In this document: positions 25,837 through 33,440 of the stretch, piece after piece
How positions within the stretch are numbered: the first letter of the stretch is position 1
How the letters are laid out: every line of letters starts with the position of its first letter
NCBI GenBank assembly: GCA_965653565.1
Contig: CBFHAI010000047.1
Location: 1 to 33,811 of the forward strand
Length of the DNA: 33,811 nucleotides
Origin: JALCLA01 sp965653565
GTDB lineage: Bacteria > Pseudomonadota > Gammaproteobacteria > Xanthomonadales > Xanthomonadaceae
Direction: 5' to 3'
The notes under the pieces: generated by a model
Told to the model about the DNA's origin: nothing
The model's database searches: none
Seen by the model: only the letters and a program-made list of their open reading frames with translations
Made by a program: the position numbers and the translations under genes

Positions 25837-25841
25837 TTTTT
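25837..25841 (-). other. Frameshift site 2 (AAAAA homopolymer)
   Basis: On the coding strand GCAAAAAGCGTCC. As written the frame runs ...TPAKSVRSNLLLWGE and soon leaves the protease frame. With one A removed it reads TPAKASVRTFYYGVNW and joins directly to the Ser-bearing part. A one-base expansion of an A5 run is the simplest explanation. Confidence 0.85.
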
Positions 25842-26467
25842 GCCGGCGTGACGACTTCTTGACGGGCAAGCCAGGCCGTATCGGGCGCGAAATTCGATCC
25901 GCATTCAAAACCGGTTGAATAGGGGCAACCAAGGTTGTTTCCGGGCGACTCGTCCCAGAACTCGTTCGATTCCCCCAGGCCTCCCGCAGATGCCACGCGC
26001 GGATCCACTGCGGGAAACTTCAGAGGCTCTCGATTGTTTCCGGCCGATGCCACCATCAGCACGTCGTTACGGAAAGCATCGGAGATCATGTTGCAGATGA
26101 GATTGTTGCTTGCCTGGTTGCAGGGCACTTGGGCGTTACTGAAGCTCATGTTCACAACCTGCGCACCGACTCTGTAGAGGTGCTTGAGGCCCTCACCATC
26201 AGCATTCGTCGGCTTGCTGATTTTCACCACGGGTAGCCCGTTTGAATCTTTGTCGCACACCAAACTGCTTCGACGAACCACCGCAAGCCCGCAACGCACG
26301 CATGTGCCGCGAACACTTGACTGGTCGAGGCCATTCGCGCCCACAAGGCCACTGACATGCGTACCGTGCCCGGCCACGGCGTAGTGCATCCACCCGTCAT
26401 CGACACCATCGAGCAGGTCGCAGGGCTCTTCGTTTGCATAGAGCAGTGCGGAGGGTTGGATCTCTTC

Positions 26468-26472
26468 GGGGG
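26468..26472 (-). other. Frameshift site 1 (CCCCC homopolymer)
   Basis: On the coding strand AACAACCCCCGAAGAG. As written the frame reads NNPRRDPTLRT and stops within about 25 codons. With one C removed it reads NNPEEIQPSALLYANEEP and continues without a stop into GHGTHVSG. A one-base expansion of a C5 run is the simplest explanation. Confidence 0.87.
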
Positions 26473-27569
26473 TTGTTCACCGGCTGAGAGCGCAGACCTA
26501 CATTGGCCGAAAAGTAAGGCAAGTAGTTGCCGCCCTGCACGAGGGAACCGCCGACGGATCCCACACCGGTGAACGAACGAAGTTGAAGGTGATTCGTGCT
26601 GATGCCATTGTCGAGAACCCCCACCAGCCCCCACCCGCCGGCGCGGGTCCACGCCGCGGGCAGGCCTAGCAGTTCGAGGTGATCTTGCGTGCCCGCGGCG
26701 CCAACCTTCAGCTGCGGCCCGAAGCCGCTTTCGGGCTTGTGAGGCGCGTCCGGCGGTCCCACTGGCTCCATCACGGCGATGTCGACACTCTCGACGGCGG
26801 GATCCTTGAGCAAGAGTTCGCGAGCCTGATCGCGAGCTTCCGTCGACTCGAAGTCGGCATAGACATATCGTTCGGACGATGCTTCCAGAGATTCGGGATT
26901 CTGCTGGAGCCTCGTCAGCCGATCGCCGCTAGGCGGGTAGATTGCTGATGCGCGCACTCGAAGCACGCCGTCGCGTAGCCCCGCCAGTGGAGCCTGTTCG
27001 CCTGCCTCGGCGTAGTTGAGGCCAACAAGCTCCATGACAGAGGGAGCCTTCGCGGACAACAGGATCAACAGCGAATCGGACTCCACAGATGCCAACGAGG
27101 GCGTCGGCGGGACGCTGCCAAGAACGTCGATCCAACCGTGAACAACGATGCAGCTCGGCTGGGCGTTGGTCGCAGCGCACTCTTTCGAACTGACGCGCAA
27201 CGCGATGCGGCCTGCCCGCGAGCTCGCTCGAACCGTGAAGGGTATATTGCAGATGACCTGCGGTCCCGAAGGAAGAACCCCGCCCGTGGAATAGATGACC
27301 GCAGCGATCGACTTCGATGTTGCTCGCGCGCATTGCCCGCTGACGTTCGCTCCTGGAATCTCGCCCCCAGCTACGGGCAGTGACAGACGCGCTTCGTCGA
27401 ATGCGACATCAACAGACGCAGCCTCAGTAACTCCGTCGCCTGCGAGCAGCACCGGAATCTGGATCGTCTGCCCCGGCACGGCACTGCCCGTGCCGACGGT
27501 CCACGTTGCCGCATGCGTCGCCGCGGACGTCGCCGCGAGGACGACCCCCAAGAGTCTTGAACGTTTCAA

Positions 27570-27582
27570 ACGATTCTCCCGC
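27570..27582 (-). promoter_or_regulatory. Ribosome binding site favouring a TTG start for the S8 protease
   Basis: GGGAG followed by AATCG and TTG AAA CGT on the minus strand. It gives a compact signal peptide beginning with Lys-Arg. The GTG 21 bases further upstream has no ribosome site. Confidence 0.5.
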
Positions 27583-27851
27583 TGGGGCACCTTTGCCGGG
27601 TGCTAGTTGTTTTTCTTCGACGGTGAAACTCAGAGCGGCGATACGCCAGACGGCACGGATCTGGACAGTAACGAATGCGTTGAAGAACACGGCGCTCCGC
27701 CAAGGCGGTGATCTACGAATTTGTCATCTGCGCATGCGTTGATCGATCCGCCATGCTTAGCTTTCCACCGGATCGTCCCTCAAGGCACTCCACGATTCAT
27801 TCCTGGACATGCGAGGCTAGGAGCTCGGTCGTAGGGGGGACATCAATCCTG

Positions 27852-28085
27852 TTGGAGCATTCAGACGACTGCCTGCCGCCGTTGATCCGCTTTCTCGACA
27901 GCGCCGAAACAAACGCGGTGCTGCACCTGGAAACCGTAGGCGGCAAGAACCGCCACATCCCCTCAGGCTTCTTTCCCGACCAGCCGCAGTTCGACACCGA
28001 GCACCTGCGTCCGGCCGACCGCGCGCCGCCGCATGGCACGATCGGGGTCCTGTGGAAAGCGCTCCATAGCCAGTTGGACGGCAAA
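27852..28085 (+). pseudogene. Orphan gene fragment with coding-like codon use
   Basis: A stretch of 77 codons reading LEHSDDCLPPLIRFLDSAE, then VLHLETVGGKNRHIPSGFF, then TEHLRPADRAPPHGTIGVLW and onward to LDGK. Of these 77 codons, 63 end in G or C, as in real genes here, although no ATG or GTG start is nearby. A TTG at 27852 has only a poorly spaced G-rich sequence before it. The frame runs on past 28085 without a stop into sequence that no longer looks coding (the hairpin region). I read it as the internal or 3' part of a decayed gene. No family is recognised. Confidence 0.45.
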
Positions 28086-28086
28086 G

Positions 28087-28115
28087 AAAAAAGGGACTCC
28101 CGAATTTCGGGGCCC
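28087..28115 (-). terminator. Terminator-like hairpin with T-run on the minus strand
   Basis: On the minus strand GGGCCCCGAAATTCGGGAGT-CCC followed by TTTTTT. The stem pairs GGG/CCC and CCCGA/TCGGG with small bulges. No minus-strand gene ends here in the window. On the plus strand the hairpin follows the orphan fragment, so it may be a bidirectional terminator left from the decayed gene. Confidence 0.5.
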
Positions 28116-28285
28116 TTGTTGCAGTCGCAACCGGCTGTCAACAGGGTTACCGATAGTGGAGCGATCCGGGGGTTTTGTTTTTTCGCCGCGGCTGCCCCCG
28201 TATTCGCGGGGTGCAGCGGCACGACGAAACGCGCGATCCTAGGCTTACCACCCGGCGCGACGCCGGCCCAATGCGGAACTGCGCG

Positions 28286-29563
28286 ATGAAATGGATCCTG
28301 CTCGGCCTGTTGATGCTCTCCGGCGCTGCCTTCGGGCAATCGGCGGATCAGGAAGTGGTGTCGGTGGTCGACAGCCCCGACCCGGCGACTCCCGGCCAAT
28401 CGCTCACCTACACCATCGTGGTGCGCAACAACGGGCCCGACGCGGCGACCAACGGCGGGCTCAACGTCAATCTGGATCAGGCACTCAGTCTGACCTCGTC
28501 GAACGCCCCGGCCGGCTTCACTTGCTACACGTCGGGCAACAACATCAGTTGCATCCATCCGAGTTTGGCGGCCGGCAGCTCGGCGACGATCACACTCGTC
28601 GCGATGGTGCCGCCGCATCTGCTGAACTTTCCGGACGGCACGTTCAACAGCGCCTTCTTCACCTCCGGTGTGACACCCGATCCGAACAACGCCAACAACA
28701 CGCAGACGTCGACCACCAGTTACGACAGCCCGCAGATCGACCTGTCGCTTACCGTGGCCGATTCGCCGGATCCGGTGGGCCCTGACCAGAACATCACCTA
28801 CTCCGCCACCGTGACGAACGCCGGGCCGGACACGGCGACCAACGTCAACTTCAACGTGTACAACAACAACACGCTGCGTTTCCAATCGGTGACCGCGCCC
28901 GCCGGCTTCGCCTGCACGCCGCCGGCCGTTGGCGCGGCGCCGGTGTTCACCTGCACCGCCGCGACCGTGCCGATCGGAAGCTACGATTTCTCGGTGGTGC
29001 TGCGCGCGCAGAAGGATGTGCTTGGCGTCAACGACGGCACGGTGAGCACGTATTTCGGCACCGGTGGCACCGGCAACGACATCAACCCGAACAACAACGA
29101 CGAAACCGAAGTCACCGCGTACGTCACGCCCGACGCGGATTTCTCGATCGACATCGGCGACACGCCGGACCCGGCGATGCTCGACGGCACCTTCGAATAT
29201 CTGGTCACGATGACGAGCGCCGGTCCCGACACCGCGACGAACGCGGTGATGAACATGTACAACCCCGGTACGCTGCAGTTCCAGTCGATCGAAGTGCCGC
29301 TCGGCTACAACTGCACCTTGCCGGCCGTAGGCGCGGCGCCGACCCTTTCCTGCGCGACGCCGAGCTTCGCGCCGGGCACCGTGGCCGAATTCATCATCAC
29401 CGTGCGCGCCAACCCGAACGCGTTCCCGCCCACCGGCGGCAGCGCCGAATCGGTATTCAACGCCGGCAGCGGCATCGCCGATCCGAACGGCAACAACAAC
29501 ATGCAGAACGAAACCACCGCGATCATCAGCAGCTTCTTATTCCGGGATGGGTTCGAGGGCTGA
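28286..29563 (+). CDS. Secreted DUF11-repeat protein with GFE C-terminal tail
   Basis: A 425-residue extracellular protein. The signal peptide MKWILLGLLMLSGAAFG is followed by three tandem DUF11-type Ig-like repeats of about 120-130 residues. They open with DSPDPATPGQSLTYTIVV, DSPDPVGPDQNITYSATV and DTPDPAMLDGTFEYLVTM, each followed by an N-x-GPD-x-ATN strand. Each ends with a DPNNANN / NPNNND / DPNGNNN turn. The two Cys per repeat are regularly spaced. The protein ends SSFLFRDGFEG, sharing the F-x-[N/D]-G-F-E tail of the S8 protease. DUF11 repeats are typical of surface-adhesive or filamentous proteins. The ATG at 28286 starts the signal peptide directly; an ATG at 28271 would add five residues. 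Confidence 0.85.
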   Translation: MKWILLGLLMLSGAAFGQSADQEVVSVVDSPDPATPGQSLTYTIVVRNNGPDAATNGGLNVNLDQALSLTSSNAPAGFTCYTSGNNISCIHPSLAAGSSATITLVAMVPPHLLNFPDGTFNSAFFTSGVTPDPNNANNTQTSTTSYDSPQIDLSLTVADSPDPVGPDQNITYSATVTNAGPDTATNVNFNVYNNNTLRFQSVTAPAGFACTPPAVGAAPVFTCTAATVPIGSYDFSVVLRAQKDVLGVNDGTVSTYFGTGGTGNDINPNNNDETEVTAYVTPDADFSIDIGDTPDPAMLDGTFEYLVTMTSAGPDTATNAVMNMYNPGTLQFQSIEVPLGYNCTLPAVGAAPTLSCATPSFAPGTVAEFIITVRANPNAFPPTGGSAESVFNAGSGIADPNGNNNMQNETTAIISSFLFRDGFEG

Positions 29564-29667
29564 GCTCGGAGTGTTGCGGGGGATTCGTCGCGCCGACGTA
29601 GCGGCGCCGGAGTTCCGCTGCGCTGTAGCCTGACTGCAACGTAGCGGAATCACGAAAATTCCAGCTT
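29564..29667. repeat. Short intergenic region with repeat relic
   Basis: GAGTTCCGCTGCGCTGTAGCCTG (about 29612-29634) and CGTAGCGGAATCACG (about 29639-29655) resemble the outer arm of the compound repeat at 11461-11490, and TTCCGCT/AGCGGAA can pair. It lies between convergent genes and may stop transcription, but it has no T-run. Confidence 0.5.
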
Positions 29668-30396
29668 TCACGGCGCGCCGAGCGTCGCCGTCGAGTAACC
29701 GTCGACTTCGAATTCCGGCGTCTGCGCGCCGCCGTCTTTCAGTACGACATCGATGCGGACGAGCTTCGCGGCCGGCAGCGCGGTCATGAAGCGCTTGAAG
29801 TCTTCGACGAAGATCGCCGGTTCGCCGGTGGCGGGAATGCTGGCGGGGTAGGTCGTCGCGGGGCCGTCGTCGAAGCGCACGCTCACCGTGCAGGGCGAGC
29901 CGCAGGTGAAGTTGCCGCGGTCGGACAGCACATAGACATCGTCGCCCCATTGCGGATGGCGGCGCAGTACGAGGCGGGCTTTCGGTGCGGCCTTGCCGTC
30001 GACGGCCGGGCCGATGTCGTTCTTCGAGTAGACATAGGCGGTGCGCACCACGCCGCCGGCTTGCTTGTCGTCGGCGCTGTGGTACGCCCACATGTCGCGC
30101 AGGCGGGTTTCTTCGGCCGCGGCGTCGAGTTTCGTGCGCAAGGCGGCGGCCAGCGGTTTCACCGTGGCGGCGGCCTGCGTCTGCGGGTAGTTGTTCTGGA
30201 TGTAGTCGGCGAAGTTGAGCGCGAGGCGGTCGCGGCCGGCGGCCTGGGCTTCCTGGAAATGGCGCAGCTGCAGCGCCGCATCCTGCTCGGCGCGCTGCGC
30301 CAGCGCGGCGCGTTTTTCTTCTTCCGTCGGGCCGGTGTTGCAGGCGGCGAGCAAGGCGAACGTGCCGGCAAGCAGAATCTTCGGAATCGCATTCAT
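29668..30396 (-). CDS. Predicted lipoprotein, function unknown
   Basis: A 242-residue lipoprotein: LLAAC places the lipidated Cys at residue 19. After it comes a helical, Ala/Arg/Glu-rich segment (about 20-95, possible coiled coil, with YIQNNYPQTQ), then a beta-rich C-terminal domain with one Cys pair (FTCGSPC) and SVRFDDGP. No named family is recognised. GAGGAG eight bases before the ATG at 30396 is a strong ribosome site, and the ATG overlaps the stop of the alpha/beta hydrolase gene (ATGA), so translation is coupled. It is the last gene of the minus-strand operon that begins with the M1 peptidase. Confidence 0.8.
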   Translation of the reverse strand: MNAIPKILLAGTFALLAACNTGPTEEEKRAALAQRAEQDAALQLRHFQEAQAAGRDRLALNFADYIQNNYPQTQAAATVKPLAAALRTKLDAAAEETRLRDMWAYHSADDKQAGGVVRTAYVYSKNDIGPAVDGKAAPKARLVLRRHPQWGDDVYVLSDRGNFTCGSPCTVSVRFDDGPATTYPASIPATGEPAIFVEDFKRFMTALPAAKLVRIDVVLKDGGAQTPEFEVDGYSTATLGAP

Positions 30397-31328
30397 CGCA
30401 AGAACTCCTCGAGCGCCGCGGCGGTTTCGCGCGGTCGTTCCATCATGGGCATGTGATTGCAGCCGTCGAGCAGTACCACCGAGCTGCCGGGGATCGCCGC
30501 GCGATAGATCTCGCTGGCGCTGACATCGATGACGCGATCGTTCGCGCACCACAGCAGCAGCGTCGGTGCCGTGATACGCGCGGCGTTGGCCTGCGGCAGG
30601 AAGGCATCGGGGCCGCGGCCGATGCTGTCGAGCACCGAAGTTTCGAACGCCGCCTGCGCGATGCGCTGCGTAATCAGCGCGCGATCGGCCGGCCACGGCA
30701 CGAACGGCGGATCGTCGAACACCGTCGCCAGGTAGCGATCGAGGCTGGCGCGATCGGAAACCGCGAACGGGTTTTCGCCGCGCAACACGGCCGCACCGAA
30801 TTCGTTGTCGCGGAAACGCACGCCGCCGGCATCCATCAGCACCAGTCGCGACACGAGGTCGGGATGATCCGCGGCGAGCAAGGCCGCGATGCCGCCGCCC
30901 ATCGAATGGCCGACCAGCACGACGGGTTCGTCCGACAACAAACGCAACAAATCGGCGATGCGTTCGGCCTGCGCCGCATAACCGTAATCGTCGCCGGCGC
31001 GACGTTCGCTGTCGCCCCAGCCCGGCAGATCGGGCGCGATCATTCTCCAGCGCTGTTCGAGCGCCGGCATCAGCGGCAGCCAGTTTTCCTTGCTGCCGGT
31101 GTAGCCGTGCAGCAAGACGAGTGGTGCGCCCTGCCCGGCGTCGAGATACACGACGCGATGATCGCCGACCTGGATCGTGCGTTCGACCGCACCGGCCTGC
31201 CAGCGCAAGCGCGCGAATTCGAGTTCGAGCGCGGCCCGCGGAAAGAACGCGCCAACCGCCAGCAAGGCGAGCGTGCCCATCACGATCGCGATGGACAGCG
31301 CCCGCAGCACGCGGCGGCGCGTGCTCAT
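30393..31328 (-). CDS. Alpha/beta hydrolase, membrane-anchored (monoacylglycerol lipase-like)
   Basis: A 311-residue alpha/beta-hydrolase. An N-terminal segment (about 8-28, after MSTRRR) is a membrane anchor or uncleaved signal, placing the enzyme on the periplasmic side. The fold's landmarks are LLHGYTGSKENW (oxyanion loop), the nucleophile elbow GHSMGG with Ser142, catalytic Asp near 264 in CANDRVID, and His near 292 in CNHMPMMERP. It resembles esterase/monoacylglycerol-lipase types, but the substrate is not predictable. It starts three bases after the M1 peptidase stop and overlaps the lipoprotein gene by four bases. Confidence 0.9.
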   Translation of the reverse strand: MSTRRRVLRALSIAIVMGTLALLAVGAFFPRAALELEFARLRWQAGAVERTIQVGDHRVVYLDAGQGAPLVLLHGYTGSKENWLPLMPALEQRWRMIAPDLPGWGDSERRAGDDYGYAAQAERIADLLRLLSDEPVVLVGHSMGGGIAALLAADHPDLVSRLVLMDAGGVRFRDNEFGAAVLRGENPFAVSDRASLDRYLATVFDDPPFVPWPADRALITQRIAQAAFETSVLDSIGRGPDAFLPQANAARITAPTLLLWCANDRVIDVSASEIYRAAIPGSSVVLLDGCNHMPMMERPRETAAALEEFLR

Positions 31329-31331
31329 CGG

Positions 31332-33206
31332 CTATTTCTTTTTTGCAGGCTCGGCGAGCGCGGTTTCTACCGACGCAGTGGTGATCGGGTGATAACCGAC
31401 GCGCGCTTCGGCGAACACCTTGCGTGCGAATTCGCGGCCTTCGGTCGTTGCGGCCAGCGCTTCGTAGGTCGGCATGACCAGCTTGCGGCGGCCGATGCGC
31501 TTGAGGAAATCGGCGATCGCCGGGCGCGCTTCGAAATAATCGCTGCGCACCGTCAGCGGATACCAGCGCTGCGCGATTTCGCCATTAGGCGTGTTGGTGA
31601 ACTTGAATTGATTGTCGAGTTCGATCAGCTGTTCCGGTTTCAGCGTTTCCGGCATGCCTTCGAGGAAGCGTACCCATTCCTGCGTCGTCCAGGCCGCGGT
31701 GAGCAATTCGTTCGCCGCCTTGCGGCCGCCGAGGAAGCTGGTGCGGGCGGCATCCACCGCATCGAAACGCTGCGATTTAGCGGCCTGCGCAAACTTGGGA
31801 ATGCCCGGCTTGTTCAACCAGGCATCGAGCTCGGCTTCGGTGACCGCTTCGGTATTTTTCGACAACAGATTCTTCGTCAGGTAGTCGACGAACTGGTCGG
31901 TAGTGATGCTCTGGAAGGCGAACTCGTTGAAGTAGCCGCGCAGGAACGCATCGAAGGTTTCGCGGCCGAAGCGCTGTTCCAGGAACTGCAGGAACCAGGC
32001 GCCCTTGATGTAGGCCACATCGGTGAGCGCCTCGTCGGGGTCGGCGCCGTCGAGCGGCGGCAGCGCCAGACGCTGGCGCTCGGGTGCCAGATCCTTCATC
32101 TCGGCGGCGAGGCCGAACTGGCTGATCACATCCTCCATCTGCGCGCGCTCGACGCCGTACATCGATTCGACGATGCGGTTCTCGACATAGGACGTGAAGC
32201 CTTCGTTGAGCCACATGTCCTTCCAGCTCGCATTGGTGACGAGGTTGCCCGACCACGAATGCGCCAGCTCGTGCGCGATCAGGCTGACCAGCGATTTGTC
32301 GCCGACGATCACGGTGGGTGTGATGAACGACAGGCGCGGATTCTCCATGCCGCCGAACGGGAAACTCGGCGGCAGGATCAGCAGGTCGTAACGCTCCCAG
32401 CGATACGGGCCGTACAAGGCCTCGGTGGTCTGGATCATGCGTTCGGTATCGGCGAATTCCTTCACCGCCGCTTCCACCGTCGCAGGTTCGGCCCACACGC
32501 CGCTGCGTTCGGAGATCGGGCGGAACACCAGATCGCCGGCCGAAATCGCCATCAGATACGACGGAATCGGCTGGCTCATGCGATAGACGTAGTCGCCGTC
32601 GCGCGCCGCATTCGGCGGATTGTCGGCGCTCATCAGCGCCATCAGGCGCGGATCGGATTCGATGTGCGCGGTGTAGGTGTAGCGCACGCCCGGCGTGTCC
32701 TGCAGCGGCACCCAGCTGCGCGCGTGGATGGCCTGCGATTGCGAAAACATGAAGGGCAGTTTCTTGCCGGCCGTCATCGACGGTTCGAGCCACTGCAGGC
32801 CGGAGGCCTCGGGCGAGGTGCGATAGCGCACGCGCACGATGTCGTACTGGCGATTCATGCGGATCGTCAGCTTCTGGCCGAAGATCGGATCGCGCGGCGC
32901 CAGTTCGAATTTCAATCGGCGCCAGCCGTTGCTGCCGGATTTGCCCAGCACTTTCTCGATCGTCAGATCGCGCGTGTCGAGAATCAGCGTGCGGTAGTCG
33001 GCCTGTTTCCAATCCAGTGCCAGATCGGCGCTGCCGTGCAGCTGCTTCTTCGCGAAATCCACGCGCAGATCCAGGCCCAGATCGCGGATCGCGACTTTGC
33101 CGGGCTCGGCGTAGGAGTGCTCGTCGTGATGACGATCGGGCACCGTCGGTGCCGCCGCGATCGCGACGAACGGAAGACCAGCAAGCAACAGCGCGGCGAT
33201 GCGCAT
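31332..33206 (-). CDS. M1-family zinc aminopeptidase (leukotriene A4 hydrolase-like)
   Basis: A 624-residue exported metallopeptidase. The signal peptide MRIAALLLAGLPFVAIAAA is cut near residue 19. The exopeptidase motif GGMEN is at 285-289, and the zinc site is HELAH (His312, Glu313, His316) with the third ligand Glu335 in WLNEGFTSY. The C-terminal helical domain (about 450-620) corresponds to the LTA4-hydrolase C domain. The usual gluzincin architecture is complete, so it should be an active aminopeptidase in the periplasm. GAGG about eight bases before the ATG at 33206 supports the start. First gene of the three-gene minus-strand operon. Confidence 0.94.
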   Translation of the reverse strand: MRIAALLLAGLPFVAIAAAPTVPDRHHDEHSYAEPGKVAIRDLGLDLRVDFAKKQLHGSADLALDWKQADYRTLILDTRDLTIEKVLGKSGSNGWRRLKFELAPRDPIFGQKLTIRMNRQYDIVRVRYRTSPEASGLQWLEPSMTAGKKLPFMFSQSQAIHARSWVPLQDTPGVRYTYTAHIESDPRLMALMSADNPPNAARDGDYVYRMSQPIPSYLMAISAGDLVFRPISERSGVWAEPATVEAAVKEFADTERMIQTTEALYGPYRWERYDLLILPPSFPFGGMENPRLSFITPTVIVGDKSLVSLIAHELAHSWSGNLVTNASWKDMWLNEGFTSYVENRIVESMYGVERAQMEDVISQFGLAAEMKDLAPERQRLALPPLDGADPDEALTDVAYIKGAWFLQFLEQRFGRETFDAFLRGYFNEFAFQSITTDQFVDYLTKNLLSKNTEAVTEAELDAWLNKPGIPKFAQAAKSQRFDAVDAARTSFLGGRKAANELLTAAWTTQEWVRFLEGMPETLKPEQLIELDNQFKFTNTPNGEIAQRWYPLTVRSDYFEARPAIADFLKRIGRRKLVMPTYEALAATTEGREFARKVFAEARVGYHPITTASVETALAEPAKKK

Positions 33207-33440
33207 GGGCAGACCTCAGACGAAGACACCGGAAACGCGGAGTCTAGCGCGAGAAGGCGGGGCGGTTGAGTGCGTGGGATGCGGTCTTTGCGGGTTGGGC
33301 TTTGACACCACTGCCAGCCGCAGCTGTAGGCCGACCGGCCCGGCTGTGACGGTGCGAACGCGCCGTCACGTCGGTCACAAGCACTCGGGCAGCAAGCCCC
33401 AGCAATGCCGCAGACTGCGACGTTGCTCTGAAACCGATCC
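33207..33440. other. Intergenic region with a strong palindrome
   Basis: No gene is seen. It separates the partial gene at the window end from the M1 peptidase. It carries the palindrome at 33346-33369 and must hold the M1 operon promoter, though no clear -10/-35 pair was found. Confidence 0.5.
33346..33369. repeat. 11-bp-arm palindrome GTGACGGTGCG/CGCGCCGTCAC
   Basis: All eleven positions of the arms can pair (one T-G wobble) around AA, followed closely by a further GGTCAC. TGTGAC on the left and GTCAC on the right recall a CRP/Clp-like half-site pair, but the spacing is much larger than the classical six bases. It could be an operator for the M1 operon or a rho-dependent stop or hairpin for the upstream gene. 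Confidence 0.45.

Larger units (their letters stand above)
24643..27569 (-). pseudogene. Secreted S8 subtilisin-like protease, interrupted by two frameshifts
   Basis: Read through, this is a protease of about 975 residues. It has a signal peptide (LKRSRLLGVVLAATSAATHA), then a cohesin-like beta domain (PGQTIQIPVLL...), then a propeptide-like segment. The S8 catalytic domain carries Asp in GVLDNGI (codon 26610-26612), His in GHGTHVSG (26366-26368), the oxyanion Asn in SAGNN, and Ser in GTSMSAP (25723-25725). The C-terminus has an acidic DVDVDGMVDAME / DSDSDDDGVSD thrombospondin-3-like calcium segment and ends FVFANGFE. The three catalytic residues lie in three different frames. Deleting one base from each of two five-base homopolymers (26468-26472 and 25837-25841) restores one open frame with no stop codons. 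It is either a recent pseudogene or carries sequencing errors. The TTG at 27569 has GGGAG five bases upstream and is preferred to the GTG at 27590. GC is lower than in neighbours. Confidence 0.88.
27591..28285. other. Intergenic region with an orphan coding-like fragment
   Basis: About 700 bases between the divergent protease and DUF11 genes. 27591-27830 shows nothing recognisable and presumably holds the protease promoter. 27852-28085 is a coding-like fragment (separate entry). 28087-28115 is a terminator-like hairpin. 28116-28285 should contain the DUF11 gene promoter; the 12-base sequence GCGATCCTAGGC (28233-28244) found here also occurs at 23956-23967. Confidence 0.55.

Noticed and set aside
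25837..26472. Programmed ribosomal frameshifting in the S8 protease
   Set aside because: Two separate slips in one catalytic domain, neither at a classic slippery heptamer with a downstream pseudoknot visible, make programmed shifting far less likely than indels or read errors.
23956..28244. Integrative element with att sites
   Set aside because: The flanking 12-bp repeat is within chance expectation and there is no integrase, transposase or tRNA gene nearby; kept only as a low-interest observation.
27797..28885. A 362-codon minus-strand open frame across the DUF11 start
   Set aside because: It overlaps the signal peptide and first DUF11 repeat of a well-supported plus-strand gene, has His/Arg/Val-rich shadow composition, and crosses a minus-strand terminator-like hairpin.
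30453..33269. A 938-codon open frame on the plus strand
   Set aside because: It lies antisense to three well-supported genes (lipoprotein, alpha/beta hydrolase, M1 peptidase) with complete catalytic motifs. Its translation is His/Arg/Gly-rich low-complexity text typical of high-GC antisense frames.
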